From positions 15,045,500-15,109,499 of the forward strand of contig NC_135558.1 of assembly GCF_964340395.1 (NCBI RefSeq): DNA of 64,000 bases. The letters are read 5' to 3'. The first letter of the stretch is position 1. Every line of letters starts with the position of its first letter. This DNA is from Glandiceps talaboti (lineage: Eukaryota > Hemichordata > Enteropneusta > Spengelidae). This document shows positions 10,483-20,831 of this stretch, piece after piece. The position numbers and the translations under genes are program-made. The notes under the pieces are model-generated. The model searched no databases. It saw nothing but the letters and a program-made list of their open reading frames with translations, and was not told where the DNA came from.

Positions 10483-10830
10483 GATATATTCCTTGTTGAC
10501 TTTTATGATGACTTGACGGTATATATTCATGCGCTGGTACGCAGTGTGATTGTTTTAGATCCCAAATGATAATTGTTGAGCCGGGACGGAAAGGAACGAA
10601 TGTGAATTATACGCCCATTTGCAGTGGGCGGACCGGATGGCGGCTCTACAAGGTACCCTAACTTCGTGGGGGTTATTGTCAAATTTGATTGCATACAGTG
10701 ATGACCGAAGGGATTTCTCACTGAAAAACCATGGTAATAATGAGCAGCTGGTGATTTTCGTAATAAATTTGGTATGTGTGGATTTGTGAATGTCTGTAGA
10801 AAGCGTGTGTACATGTGTTCACAGAAAGGT
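10483..10830 (-). promoter_or_regulatory. Conserved 5' flank of transporter copy 1
   Basis: About 350 bp upstream of the ATG are conserved, by eye nearly as well as the coding part, at 16565-16900 (copy 3) and 29879-30200 (copy 6). On the minus strand they contain a CCGCCATC-type box and a GTATAATTCACATTCGTTCC stretch about 130-170 bp above the ATG. The 5' UTR and promoter probably lie here; transcription start is not determined. Confidence 0.4.
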
Positions 10831-11144
10831 GATATTTAAACATGGTAGAGATAATCTTGGACAAAACATCGTCACTGACTGTGTTTGTTCATTACTTGTG
10901 AAAAGCTGTTATAATTCAAACCCGGGATTATAATGCATGCCAATCACACATGTTCAAATAGGTACATACATCCATGAAATTTTGTGTAGTAATCAATGCT
11001 ATCTTGAAGCAAAGACCCTACAAAACCATGCACTATGACAAGGCCTAAAAAATACTTCTTTGGTTCTGGTTACCCGACCCAAAGACCTATTATTATTGAA
11101 AACTAAAATGAGCAAAAGGTTTACACTACAGAGATAAAGCTATG

Positions 11145-11427
11145 CTAAAACCAAAATTACACAACTCACAGAAATTCTACAGTAGCTTGGTTGAGCACAG
11201 TTTCTTGTCTTGACTTGTAACTCTTTGTCAGCGATTACCTTGGCAGGGACGCTTGGGACTTGCTTGTAGACGTCAAAGAAGTAGGCGACGCGCTGAGTAG
11301 AAAGAAACAGTGGATCGTTGAGTTGGGGCACTTGTTGAATAAATGACAGTGTCTGGCTTAGTAGATAGCTTGGGGTCCTGGCTATAGCTGTATTCTAGCA
11401 GCTTACAGTAGCATATTACTGGCTACA
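11145..11427 (-). other. Possible exon or coding relic, unknown protein
   Basis: On the minus strand a frame stays open for about 90 codons and reads like real protein: SQTLSFIQQVPQLNDPLFLS then TQRVAYFFDVYKQVPSVPAK. A plausible donor, AAG|GTAATC, follows directly after the VPAK codons (near 11240), and an AAGCCAG acceptor-like sequence precedes QTLSF. I do not recognise the family. It is not repeated in the other transporter flanks, and it could be a relic exon carried in by the duplications or a chance open frame. Confidence 0.25.
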
Positions 11428-11842
11428 GGGTAAATCAGTTGTGGCACTGAAAGTTCATAACTTTTGGCTTTTATAGCCTGTTGTAAACAAGTCCACATGG
11501 CAGAAACTGTCAAAACGTGTCTATAGTCCACTTGGAGACAGTACCACGACATCTAAGCTGGTTGGTCTGACCAGTGACGACAACAGATGCTTGACTGAAT
11601 GTATGCCGATTTCCCTGGTGACTGAATGTTCACTTTACCCTTAGGTCAGTCAACTTACACTAAGTTGTAAACACCAGGTGCCCATGCACCAATATGTAAA
11701 TAAAAGAGCTCAACATAATCACCTGTTATCTTGCCATCAAAACAAGACCTACACAGTGACTAATCTAACTGAATTAGTCAGCACTCTAAAGTGAGTTATC
11801 TACAAGAATTATTGAACAGGAAAATCATCTCTTGACACCCAC

Positions 11843-12037
11843 CTTATTAATATTTATGAGTTGGTTAAACTGAGTGGCCTCAACCGTTGACACTCTCTCG
11901 TTCCCACTCACCGTGGCTAACTACATATAACCTTGAACTTAGGTCTTACCTCTGATTCCTACAAAATGAGAATTGTTTGGAATTTCGACGGACGAACAAT
12001 AATTTTGCCTCAGAAGATTATATTAGATCTCTGACTC

Positions 12038-12074
<37 letters not shown>

Positions 12075-12083
12075 GTCTCTGCC

Positions 12084-12129
<46 letters not shown>

Positions 12130-12500
12130 AAACACTCTATACAGATTCTGATAAAATAAATGTAAAAGTATTTAGTTCATGAATATAATGCTCTCGAAAA
12201 ATTTAATTTCAAATAATCACTTAAAGGTAGATGAAATGAAGTTTTAGTGAAATTATAGATTCTCCGTTTGACGTTCTTTGAAGTATTTCAATATACACTA
12301 GCATAGATTCGCAGGTGACGTCGATTTTTCGCAACTACTCTGTTGTCCGAATCGCTGTCTGATTTAAATATTCACTTCATCTAGGAATTAGGGTATATAC
12401 GATCAAGTACAAAAAAAACAGTCACAAAAAACAAGAATTTTTTTATTAACAAGTTTGGTGGCGCCATGTATTAATATCCATTCATATGTACAGTTTGTGT
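11843..12500. repeat. Duplicated flank, partner of 35.18-37.14 kb
   Basis: Collinear similarity with 35178-37140 begins at CCTTATTAAT. It holds half of the fold-back element at 35157-35355, a (TCTG)n microsatellite (about 12037-12127) where the partner has (CT)n, the AATGCTCTCGAAAAATTTAA segment, and TTCGCAACTACTCTGTTGTC down to GCAAGTTTGGTGGCGC. The partner has an extra (GTAT)n stretch and other sequence between these blocks. Confidence 0.65.
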
Positions 12501-13130
12501 ATGGCGACTCACACTTAATTGTAAAGCGCTTTGGGAACGGTGTGGGAAAGTGCTATGTAAAAACCCAACATTATTATCATTATTATTATTAATTCTCACA
12601 TACAGCGAATTTCACAATACCGTTCAGTTTTTCTGTTTGATACAACTACACAGGAACAAATAAGAAACTGGACATGCTACACCTTAAGGTAGCAAGATTG
12701 AATGAGGACAGTTTCTTGCTACGTTTCTTGTATTTGAAATCAACTACATCTGCCACAATACAGACATCAAATGAACATTGCAAAGGACATTTTACACGCT
12801 CTTCATCAGGTGTACGTTTGGTAAATACCAAGCCTTAATGTCTGCATAGAGTTGCAATACATTGAAATCGTTTATTTCCCTGAGACTAAATGTAGCAAAA
12901 AATGCGGTCTTGCTATTGAAATGAGGCATACATGTATGCAGTTCCATATAGGTTACTGCGTGATTTTATCAAAAATAAATGGTGAATGGTGTTGTAAAAT
13001 TCACTATAGTTAAATGTTGCAAACTCGTCTGCCATCTTTCAGGAGGCAACAACACTGAATGTCTCCTCGAGTGCAATTTGTCCTGATCAGTCTTCATCCT
13101 CCTTTTTGGTAAAACGACTGATTCCCCTAA
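12470..13130 (-). pseudogene. Broken copy of the 37.1-kb exon
   Basis: Two pieces match the 3' half of the minus-strand exon at 37123-37749. About 12470-12510 matches the region around its stop codon, and about 13010-13130 matches an inner segment (GTTGCAAACTCGTCTGCCAT against GTTGCGAACTCATCTGCCAT). Between them lie a SINE tail and about 400 bp of unrelated DNA where the intact exon has only some 130 bp. Frame is lost. Similarity stops near 13130, so the 5' half of the exon is absent. This shows that the duplication that spread the transporter genes also carried a piece of their right-hand neighbour. Confidence 0.6.
12511..12592 (+). mobile_element. SINE 3' tail, 5'-truncated
   Basis: TTGTAAAGCGCTTTGGGAAC, GTGGGAAAGTGCTATGTAAA, ACCCAACATTATTAT and an (ATT)n tail match the 3' end of the full SINE at 32246-32603. 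It interrupts the broken exon copy; the paralogous position near 37162 lacks it. Confidence 0.65.
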
Positions 13131-13356
13131 TAAGTATCATTGCATGGTCACTTTAATTTGAAACTACCTAAATTGGTATAACAAACCGTCACACAGTTTT
13201 AGCAATGAGTTGACAAAATAAAACAGACAAGAAACATTTCTGAGGTCAGGTAAGGAGTACTTCTTGAGGTCAAAGAAACATTATATTTCTTACTTTAGCT
13301 GAACCCGAGTACAAATTAATAACATTGATTTGAATTTTCTCACAAATTTTACTTCT
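13131..13356. repeat. Duplicated spacer, partner of 33.93-34.06 kb
   Basis: The AACCGTCACACAGTTTTAGC and AAACAGACAAGAAACATTTC blocks here match 33930-34060. At 34 kb this spacer directly abuts the truncated transporter copy; here it lies between the exon relic and a transporter 3' scrap. Confidence 0.5.
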
Positions 13357-13451
13357 TAACCTTCAATGTCAGGATCTTGACCACATTTCTTGCACTTGCT
13401 GAGTGCTTCAAAACTGAATCAATCTTGTTCGTGTTTATTAAATGTCTCTCA
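13357..13451 (-). pseudogene. Transporter copy 2, 3'-end scrap only
   Basis: ACCTTCAATGTCAGGATCTT, TTTCTTGCAC, ACTGAATCAATCTTGTTCGT and TTATTAAATGTCTCTCAC match the 3' UTR and last dozen codons of the SLC35G1-like genes (stop codon region and N-K-H/N-E-Q-D end). The match stops abruptly at about 13451 and passes into the poly-G block. Everything upstream of the last codons is missing. Confidence 0.65.
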
Positions 13452-15514
13452 CTAGTACTAGGAGTAGGGGGGGGGGGGGGCTGATACTATTTTACAGGTC
13501 TTAGCATAGATGGTAAGATAGAGAATATGATGATATATGTAAAGTGCCTGTGTAGTCGGAGATATCATTTTTCAATTGTTTAATGCAAGCATCATATGTA
13601 TCAATGTATAGATTAACCAATTGAAGTCACTTTTTCTTGTGAAAATCTATGAAATTAATATGTACCAAACTGGATAACGGAGACCCCTTTGGAGACCCGC
13701 GACTATAAATATAAAGCGATGTTTTGTCAAAGTGATTCCCCCTCCTCCCCTTCGAGTGTTATTTTTCAAAATGACCCCCCACCCCTTTCAAGTGCTGGTC
13801 CCGCCACCAGCAACATCACCTCCCCACCCTAGCCCACAGTTAGTTAAAAATGACCGCCCGATTTACACATTCTTGGGTTACTGACAACGTAGTGCTTATA
13901 GAGGTTCTACTGCAAGAGGGCATATCATGTCATGTGACGTAGTAGTAATGGTGGCTCTGACGTAGCAGAGTTTGTCGTCTGCCAGTCAAGCGTTTGAATT
14001 TTTGTAATCTATAGTATAATATCCTTTAGATAACTACCGAAAATTGCCCTCCAATTTGTCTATTACACACCTAGATGTAATGTTTTGGTCGAAAAACAGA
14101 AAAAGTTCGAGAAATATCCGTGCATGAGATTTTTTCCTTTACCGACTACAATAGGTGCACTGTGGGTCGGCAGTATATAGATACTGACGGCATTTTGTAT
14201 GTTTCTCATGGCCCGATCTACTTTTAGGCTATTTTGCATTTATTTTCAAAAAATGACGCCCTCTACCGTCTGGTCCGATTTTTTTGGATGATGAATTGGC
14301 GACACTGCAACTAGAGATTTTATTGTTTTCGTTGTTAAAATTGGGACCCTTAATGAAATATATCTTTCATAGTTTCCTTCTAACAATTTCTCATTTTCTA
14401 ATATTGCATCCACAACAGCGATTATTAATGAAAACATTACCGACATGTACAAACACGCTTATTGTTTGTCATTTTATTTACTTTAATTTATTTTAAAATA
14501 GACTGGGAGACCAATCATTTGTAAGGTGTTTCGATGAGAAATACGAAAAATAACCAGAAGGAATGATGTTTTATATCTGTTGTCATCATCAACGTTAGTA
14601 TATACCATATTATACGAAATTTGAAGCATGCAATAATTGTTAAGACATAAAATTTAAATATGTGTATTTTGCCATCGTCAATACGTACATGCACCAAGTT
14701 AGTGGTGAGATCATTTGGTATTTTATTCCATAACATATAAGACCGGAAAATTAAATTGATGATTTGCCCGGGTGGCTATTATATTTTGGGACATGTGCAA
14801 TCATGTGTAATACAAGTTATTGGGGTTAGATGGGAGCTTCTTGTTTTTTGAATCATTAACAAAAATATCTACTTGAAACTCATATTTGTAAGTATATGAA
14901 ATGGTTTGATAGGGGATTTGTATGCGCATCGTATTTACTACGATTTCTGACCCGAATAATTTTTTTTTGTACAAGTAAAATGTCACTTAAGTGCATTTTA
15001 TACGCACTTCCCCAAACATCTAGTCCATGGTTAATATGTGACAGTACGAAAATGTTATAGAGCATGACAAGAGTAAAACATATAGTAATAATCTTATGGA
15101 AAATACCAGTTAATTTACATAATATTTCCTGGGTCTGTAAAACATGTTGCCGTCAAAAAGAAGTATTATGGAGACGAATTATATTTATTATACCAGATAT
15201 TGTCCAGCAAGGCAGTATTCAATTATAGTACACTGCAACGGTCCTCTTTTCTATTTTGAGATTGAACTGTCATACTGTATATAACGCTGCCAGTATAGGT
15301 AAGGCTACAAACATGAGTTTTAATAAAGTTACATAAGTTACTCAAATTTATATATGACTGTGAAGTTATTTTTTTAAACAAAGTCACCAGCAAGGTAAAT
15401 TTTCAATGTAAAATCTTGAGAAGGATAAGAATGGAAATGAAACCTTCAATGTCAGGATCTCCACCATGTTTCTTGCACTATCTGACAGTGACAGGTGTGT
15501 TTCATATAACTGAA
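13452..15514. repeat. Duplicated non-coding block (copy 1 of 3) with poly-G tract
   Basis: Starting with a poly-G tract at about 13469, this block is repeated near 23841-25380 and 31446-33900. Shared landmarks include TACAGGTCTTAGCATAGATG, TGGATAACGNAGACCCCTTT, a GACGTAGCAGAnTTTGTCGT stretch, CTACCGTCTGGTCCGAATTT, and a later GCATCCACAACATCGATTAT segment. It joins the 3' flank of the next transporter copy. Short open frames in it are not conserved between copies, so I regard it as non-coding. Confidence 0.7.
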
Positions 15515-16564
15515 TCAGTCTTGCTCGTGTTTATTGAAAGTCTCCCACAGACTTTTCATAGCAATTAAGGCTGATCCAAGGAAAATCAGTACTGCCCCTA
15601 TCACGTTTAAAATATTTAGAGATATTCCCAAGATGAAATATTGTAAAATATATGATACTGGAATTTCAATGTTGGCAATAATGGATACCACGGCAACCCG
15701 TTCGAAGTTGACACTTTGGTACATTGCTGCTGCACCTATAGCAGCAGTTATACAGCATCCTGCTGTATACCATTGTAATGTTGGGTCCATGTTCCATTGG
15801 GGTTCCTCGATAACAAACATGAGTGGCAGGCAGATGATGGCAGTGACGCCGTTTGCATACAGAAATGTTGTGAGCGTTTGAACGCTTTTACCCAAGTGAC
15901 GGATGATGATCATTCCACCCGAAAAACCAACGGTAGCGACAAATACACTAACATAACCAAAGACATCTGTTTTCGAAATATCGCCGTATTCTTTTGCTTC
16001 ATCGTTGTTTTCCTGACTTTCGTGATGATCGTTGAATATGAAAGTTGGTTGAGTTATAAGTGTAACCCCGGCAACATTTACCACGCATCCTAGAATATCA
16101 GAGATTTTCCATGGATCACTAAGAAACAACAACCCTCCAAGAAGACAAAGTATTGGTCTTAAAGCAGCTTTTACAGCCGTTGCATCTCCAATTGGAAGGA
16201 CACTCAAACTGTACAAGTAAGCACCAATTGCCATCGTATACAACAGTCCCACACTAATTATAAGGACTATTGCGATCTTTTCATGCAGTAGCTGTACTTT
16301 GTTGCATATCGCTAATGGAAGGCAGCCAACAAGACATGTGAGTTTTATCAGAAATGCCTGCTGTAGTGGAGGTATAGCATTGTCTGACATAAGTCTGGAT
16401 AGTAGGCCACCAAAGGCGTAGGCTATCCCTTGGAATAATGCCAATGATACCCCAATTGAAGACCTTAAAATCCGTCTACAATCAATTCCTCCTAGTGTTA
16501 GGTTACAGCATTGCTTACCATTTTCCTGATTTCCATCAGATTGAACTAGGTGTGTTGTTTCCAT
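15515..16564 (-). CDS. SLC35G1-like EamA/DMT transporter, copy 3
   Basis: This copy is intact, intronless and 349 residues long, with the same start (METTHLVQ) and end (KHEQD, TGA) as copy 1. Two EamA halves and about ten membrane helices are preserved. LPIGDATAVKAALRP and VNVAGVTLITQPTFIF mark the end of the first half. Differences from copy 1 cluster in helix 1 (IAYAFGG for ISIAFGG), helix 3, the central hydrophilic loop (HHESQENNDEAKEYGD) and helix 8 (ITAAIGAAAMYQS). The Y/A/I residues in helix 1 are shared with the truncated copy at 34 kb, which hints at a common ancestor or gene conversion. No in-frame ATG upstream competes for the start. Likely an integral membrane carrier; substrate not predictable. 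Confidence 0.9.
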   Translation of the reverse strand: METTHLVQSDGNQENGKQCCNLTLGGIDCRRILRSSIGVSLALFQGIAYAFGGLLSRLMSDNAIPPLQQAFLIKLTCLVGCLPLAICNKVQLLHEKIAIVLIISVGLLYTMAIGAYLYSLSVLPIGDATAVKAALRPILCLLGGLLFLSDPWKISDILGCVVNVAGVTLITQPTFIFNDHHESQENNDEAKEYGDISKTDVFGYVSVFVATVGFSGGMIIIRHLGKSVQTLTTFLYANGVTAIICLPLMFVIEEPQWNMDPTLQWYTAGCCITAAIGAAAMYQSVNFERVAVVSIIANIEIPVSYILQYFILGISLNILNVIGAVLIFLGSALIAMKSLWETFNKHEQD

Positions 16565-17310
16565 AATATATTCCTGTCGACTTTTATGATGACTTGACGG
16601 TATATATTGATGCTCTGGTACACAGTGTGATTGTTTTAGATCCCAAATGATAATTGTTGAGCCGGGACAGAAAGGAACGAATGTGAATTATACGCCCATT
16701 TGCAGTGAGCGGATAATATGGCGGCTGTAAAAGGTACCCTAACTTTGTGGGGGTTATTGTCAACTTTGAATGCATACAGTGATGAACGAAGGGATTTCTC
16801 ACTGAAAAACCATTGTAATAAGGAGCAGCTGGTGATTTTCGTAATAAATTTGGTATGTGTGGATTTGTGAATGTCTGTGGAATATGTGTGTATTTACAAA
16901 AAGGTGATATCTAAACATAGTGGAGATAATTACAATGTATGTATAAAACGTCAGACTGGGTTTGGTCGTTACTAGCGAAAAGCAGTTACAAGTCAACCCC
17001 GGGATTAAAATGCATGTCAATCACACTTGTTCAAAAAGAAGTGCATAAATCCATGAAATTTTGCGTAGTAATCAACGCTATCTTCAAGCATGGACCTACA
17101 CGACCCTGTACTATGACTGCCTAAGGAAATAAATGTTTGGTTCTGGTTACCCGACCCCATCTAGTTTTTCACTGCCGAGACTAAACTTTTGTTTTAATGT
17201 ATTTGAGAAAAAAAAATAACGAAAATTGTGAAGTCTCCCAAGAAATATTGGATGCGAAAAGGCATTATGAAACTATTCTTCCAATCTGTAATGGCTGTAC
17301 ATCTGGGTAG
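16565..17310. repeat. Duplicated 5' flank of transporter copy 3
   Basis: The first 350 bp carry the conserved promoter-proximal region seen upstream of copies 1 and 6. Similarity to 29879-30600 continues to about 17300 (GCATTATGAAACTATTCTTC against ACATTATAAATTATTAAAAC). There the 30-kb copy runs on into transporter copy 7, while here it passes into unrelated DNA. This marks a lost or never-acquired gene copy. Confidence 0.6.
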
Positions 17311-17536
17311 AAGAAACCAATTAACACAGAGACCATATGGAGAACAACAGAAAACAGCTACGTGAATTTGGCACTCACATATGACAAATAAATGTTTAAA
17401 AGAAATAAAATAAAAACTCTACCTACCCCATCCATTCTCAAATTGAGCATAATTGAAACCACGCAATTTTTTTGTTAGGCCCTACTGTCACAAGATGGTC
17501 CGAAATATGGTACAATTTTAGAGACATTATTATGAA

Positions 17537-17766
17537 TAACTTATTTGACTCGCCTCACCAACTTCTTTGGCTCCTCGATAACTTATTTGACTCGCCTCAA
17601 CAACTTCTTTGGCTCCTCGATAACTTATTTGACTCGCCTCAACAACTTATTTGGCTCCTCGATAACTTATTTGACTCACCTCAACAACTTATTTGGCTCC
17701 TCGATAACTTATTTGATTCAACAACTTATTTGGCTTCTCGATAACTTATTTGACAAATAAGTTATC
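17537..17766. repeat. 42-bp minisatellite, about five units
   Basis: Units start with AACTTATTTGACTCGCCTCA at 17538, 17580, 17622 and 17664, followed by a shortened unit near 17706 and a final partial one. The array ends in a palindrome, AACTTATTTGACAAATAAGT T. Units are nearly identical, suggesting recent expansion. The unit length is a multiple of three and reads open in two plus-strand frames, but nothing supports a coding role. Confidence 0.8.
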
Positions 17767-17942
17767 CACAATTATGTCCCTAATACAGCGCCATAGCACA
17801 ACTTTGACTTAATTTGGAACGGGTCGAAAAGTTGAAGGGTGGAGTATGGAGATGCAGAAAGATGCACACAGGCACAGTGAAATGTACTGACTTGGCCAAA
17901 GACCTATTATTACTGAAAACTAAAATGAGCAAAAGATAAAAC

Positions 17943-18014
17943 AAATATCCTCCTATAACTGCTGTTGATTATTGGCATCAACGATTTGAATCGGCATTTT
18001 CGATAAATTATTAA
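17943..18014 (+). pseudogene. 2OG-Fe(II) dioxygenase last-exon scrap
   Basis: Twenty-three codons plus TAA read KYPPITAVDYWHQRFESAFS INY, closely matching the end of the dioxygenase exon at 1665-1853 (KYPPLTAGDYLRQKFEAAYS INY). The preceding 60 bp instead match 11070-11120, a transporter upstream flank, so the exon is cut at its 5' side and lacks the His and Arg motifs. No acceptor site is present. It is best read as a relic brought together with transporter flank DNA by rearrangement. Confidence 0.7.
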
Positions 18015-18619
18015 TTCCTGCATCATACTTCATCAAGGACTGAAAACTGGTATATCTTACACATATGCATAATATATCAATATCAATCATGATCTAATCA
18101 TACACCACCTACTCAGTATCATTCTCACATTTTGCGCCAATGTTTTGGCGCCAAAATGCACATAATTTCCATAATTTAGAAAAAAAAGTTAAAATAAACT
18201 ACTTCCTTAAGACTGAGAAGTACCTTCTTTAAATGATATCAATAACCAAATCGCGCTCATAGCAACCTGTGTTTTAACAGTTTTATCAAGTAACTGAATA
18301 TCAGTTGTTCTATAATACCATTGGCAAAATTTTACTTTGCTGCTATGAAACTAACTGCAGTTAATTACATAATGAATTATCATATAATAAAAAGAACAAT
18401 GACTAGTGAGAGATTAGATAATATTATTTTCAATCTATTCTGTCATTTCTTCAGTAATTGAATGGATATTTGAGATTTTACTTTTTTCTTAATATAATTA
18501 TAATTACAAATTAGAAATTTTCATGAAATTTTAGAGCGCTAATCGAATGTGTTGTTTTAGAGGCGCCACACTTTGGTTCAGGAATTGTTTGTTATTCTTA
18601 TTTAAGTCATTCTTACAGG
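18015..18619. other. AT-rich DNA, no feature seen
   Basis: No gene, RNA or repeat was recognised between the dioxygenase scrap and the dispersed repeat at 18620. Confidence 0.4.
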
Positions 18620-18850
18620 CCATTTTTACCTTCTGTAAGGTAGGTTATATATTAGGGGTGAAGTCTGTGTGTCTGTGTGTGTATGTGTGTGTCTGTATCA
18701 CCATTTTCGAAAAAACGGCTGCATCAATTCAAACGAAATTTGGAAGACATGTTTCGTTGGGTAATGGCAAGAACTGGTTAGGTTTTGGTAAACATCCCAC
18801 GAATATTAATGAGCAATTTACGTAATTAATGGTTTTCGGTAATGTACGTC
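18620..18850. repeat. Dispersed repeat, TTACCTTCTGTAAGG type
   Basis: This is the same module as 6060-6235 and 26990-27150: CCTTCTGTAAGGTAGG palindrome, GGGGTGAAGTCTGTGTGTCT, ACCATTTTCGAAAAAACGGC, GGGTAATGGCAAGAACTGGT and ATGAGCAATTTACGTAATTA. It stops just where the satellite monomer would begin (GGTTTTCGGTAAT). Confidence 0.55.
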
Positions 18851-20282
18851 ACCCATCATACATGTCGCATACATGTGTGCCAAGGAAATTAAAGGCTGCC
18901 CTCAGTGGTCATTAGCTGGTTAGTCGTGCAAATGTCGGTCAGCGCATCACACAGCGTTTGTGCCAACCTTATCAGTGATATTTAAAGTATTGGGTAAGAT
19001 TGTACAGCTTTGCATGTTTTGATGATGACTTTTATTTCAACTAAAATGTTAGATGGAGACTATCACGTTAGAACGCTAAAAATCACAGGCTATTTTTGGC
19101 ACTCACCGGGGCCAGGGAGAAGTTCAGCACCTCGCCATGTGAGGAATGCCATTTTGATCTCACAAATCAAATATGTTTGCAATAGACTACTTTTAATTTA
19201 TTACAATAGGAAGCATTGCCATACGGCTGTAGTATAAGTAATAAATGTCATATAAAATCAAAGTAAGTTGATTATTTTCCAAGCTGGGTTGTTCTTTTAT
19301 TTGACGGATAACAGTAACATTACATGTGATAAAGAAGAACAGTTGTGGTTGTTTAGTCTACTGCACCATGTGTGACATCCTTTGATTTCCGAAGTCCATA
19401 CTGAGCTTAACATCCAGATCAAAACTTTAGTAAGCAAGTCTTCAGTTACCCCCAAAATGCTAATAGTTGGTAGAGGTAGCATAAGTTGGATCTGATTACC
19501 AGAACCAGATGTGTCCAAAAACATGTGTACTATACGGGCAGGTACTTTGCTAGAAATGTTATACACCATAAGCTACGCCATCTCACATTCTGAATATTGG
19601 AAATTACTAATATATAACATAACATAACACAAGTGGCTGTGTCCATTTTTTTACAGTCACCAAGCCACTGCCGTTACATGTCCCAAATCGGAAAAAACCA
19701 ACAGCTTATATAAATTTTATAACAAGGTAGGACATGCTTTTGACTATTTTTGAAACAAGGTTATCAATTTTTGGCCTATCATGCACTATTTGTAATTTTT
19801 ATACACACCATGTTGTGGTGATTACATATACCATTGCCCTGCCATCCTCGATGTACTTCTTTCCCATATCTGAAATCTCGAACTCATATTCATAACTGGT
19901 AAAATATGTACAAATTTTGTGATTAACTTTAAACAGTAATTTTATGTATAACACTTAATTTTTTTCTTCATGTTTCATCTTCAAATGAGTGTACTGCAAA
20001 TCTGATGCATTCTCAACCATCATGATCGAATCTCCTTTCATATGTTACTACATAGTGCAATGCACGACCAACTTTCACAGTACATTATTTTTCTACATTG
20101 TCACTAAACTTTGGCAAACAATATCATATTAACCAAAATTTTGTTTTTAACTGTAAAAGTTGTTGTCAAATCTGATAACGCCATTTATTATCTTTGAAAG
20201 CTGAGTTTTCATAACTATATGGAATTACACAGATAGGTCATTGTGCCCTAAAGGTTCAATGACCAAAATCAATCAAATAAAA
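18851..20282. other. Intergenic, no feature seen
   Basis: Short open frames here show no protein-like conservation, and no repeat of the array families is present. This is one of the few non-duplicated stretches inside the transporter array. Confidence 0.4.
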
Positions 20283-20418
20283 TACACACACACACACAGA
20301 CACACCTATCTACCTACCTACCTACACACACACACACACATACATACATACATACATACATACATACATACATACATAGTACATACATACATACATACAT
20401 ACATACATACATACATAC
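20283..20418. repeat. (CA)n / (CATA)n microsatellite
   Basis: CACACA runs, a (CTAC)n stretch and then (ATAC)n form about 135 bp of compound microsatellite. The open frame across it is repeat-derived. Confidence 0.9.
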
Positions 20419-20798
20419 AAAGGCAAAAACCAAAGGCAAACAAGACATATTGTCAAAAGTCTAAACAAAGAAAAACATTAAAGCACAAAGAATATCAAAC
20501 AATCACAACAGAAAACAAAAACAAATGGAATAATGACAATACACAAAAATATTTACATCATAATCTTTATAGCAATGGGCAATTAACAATCAATGAGGAA
20601 GAATAACTAATTGCACATGTTATGTTGTATTCCATCAAATCTCTGTAAGAACGAGAATATCAGAACTTCCCTAGCCTAATGGAAGGCATTCAGTTTAAAT
20701 CTGGTTCTTTTAACTTTTCATGGAAACGATAAAAATAAACATAATACACTTGCCTGTGTTGCGAAGCCAGCTATCACTTCTCTGTCAGTCTCTGTCTA

Positions 20799-20831
<33 letters not shown>

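Noticed and set aside
17537-17766. Regularly spaced repeat considered as a CRISPR array
   Set aside because: Units are directly abutting with no variable spacers, and the DNA is clearly eukaryotic.
20241-20606. 121-codon open frame rich in His-Thr-Tyr
   Set aside because: Its first half is the CA/CATA microsatellite, and the A-rich remainder is not protein-like.
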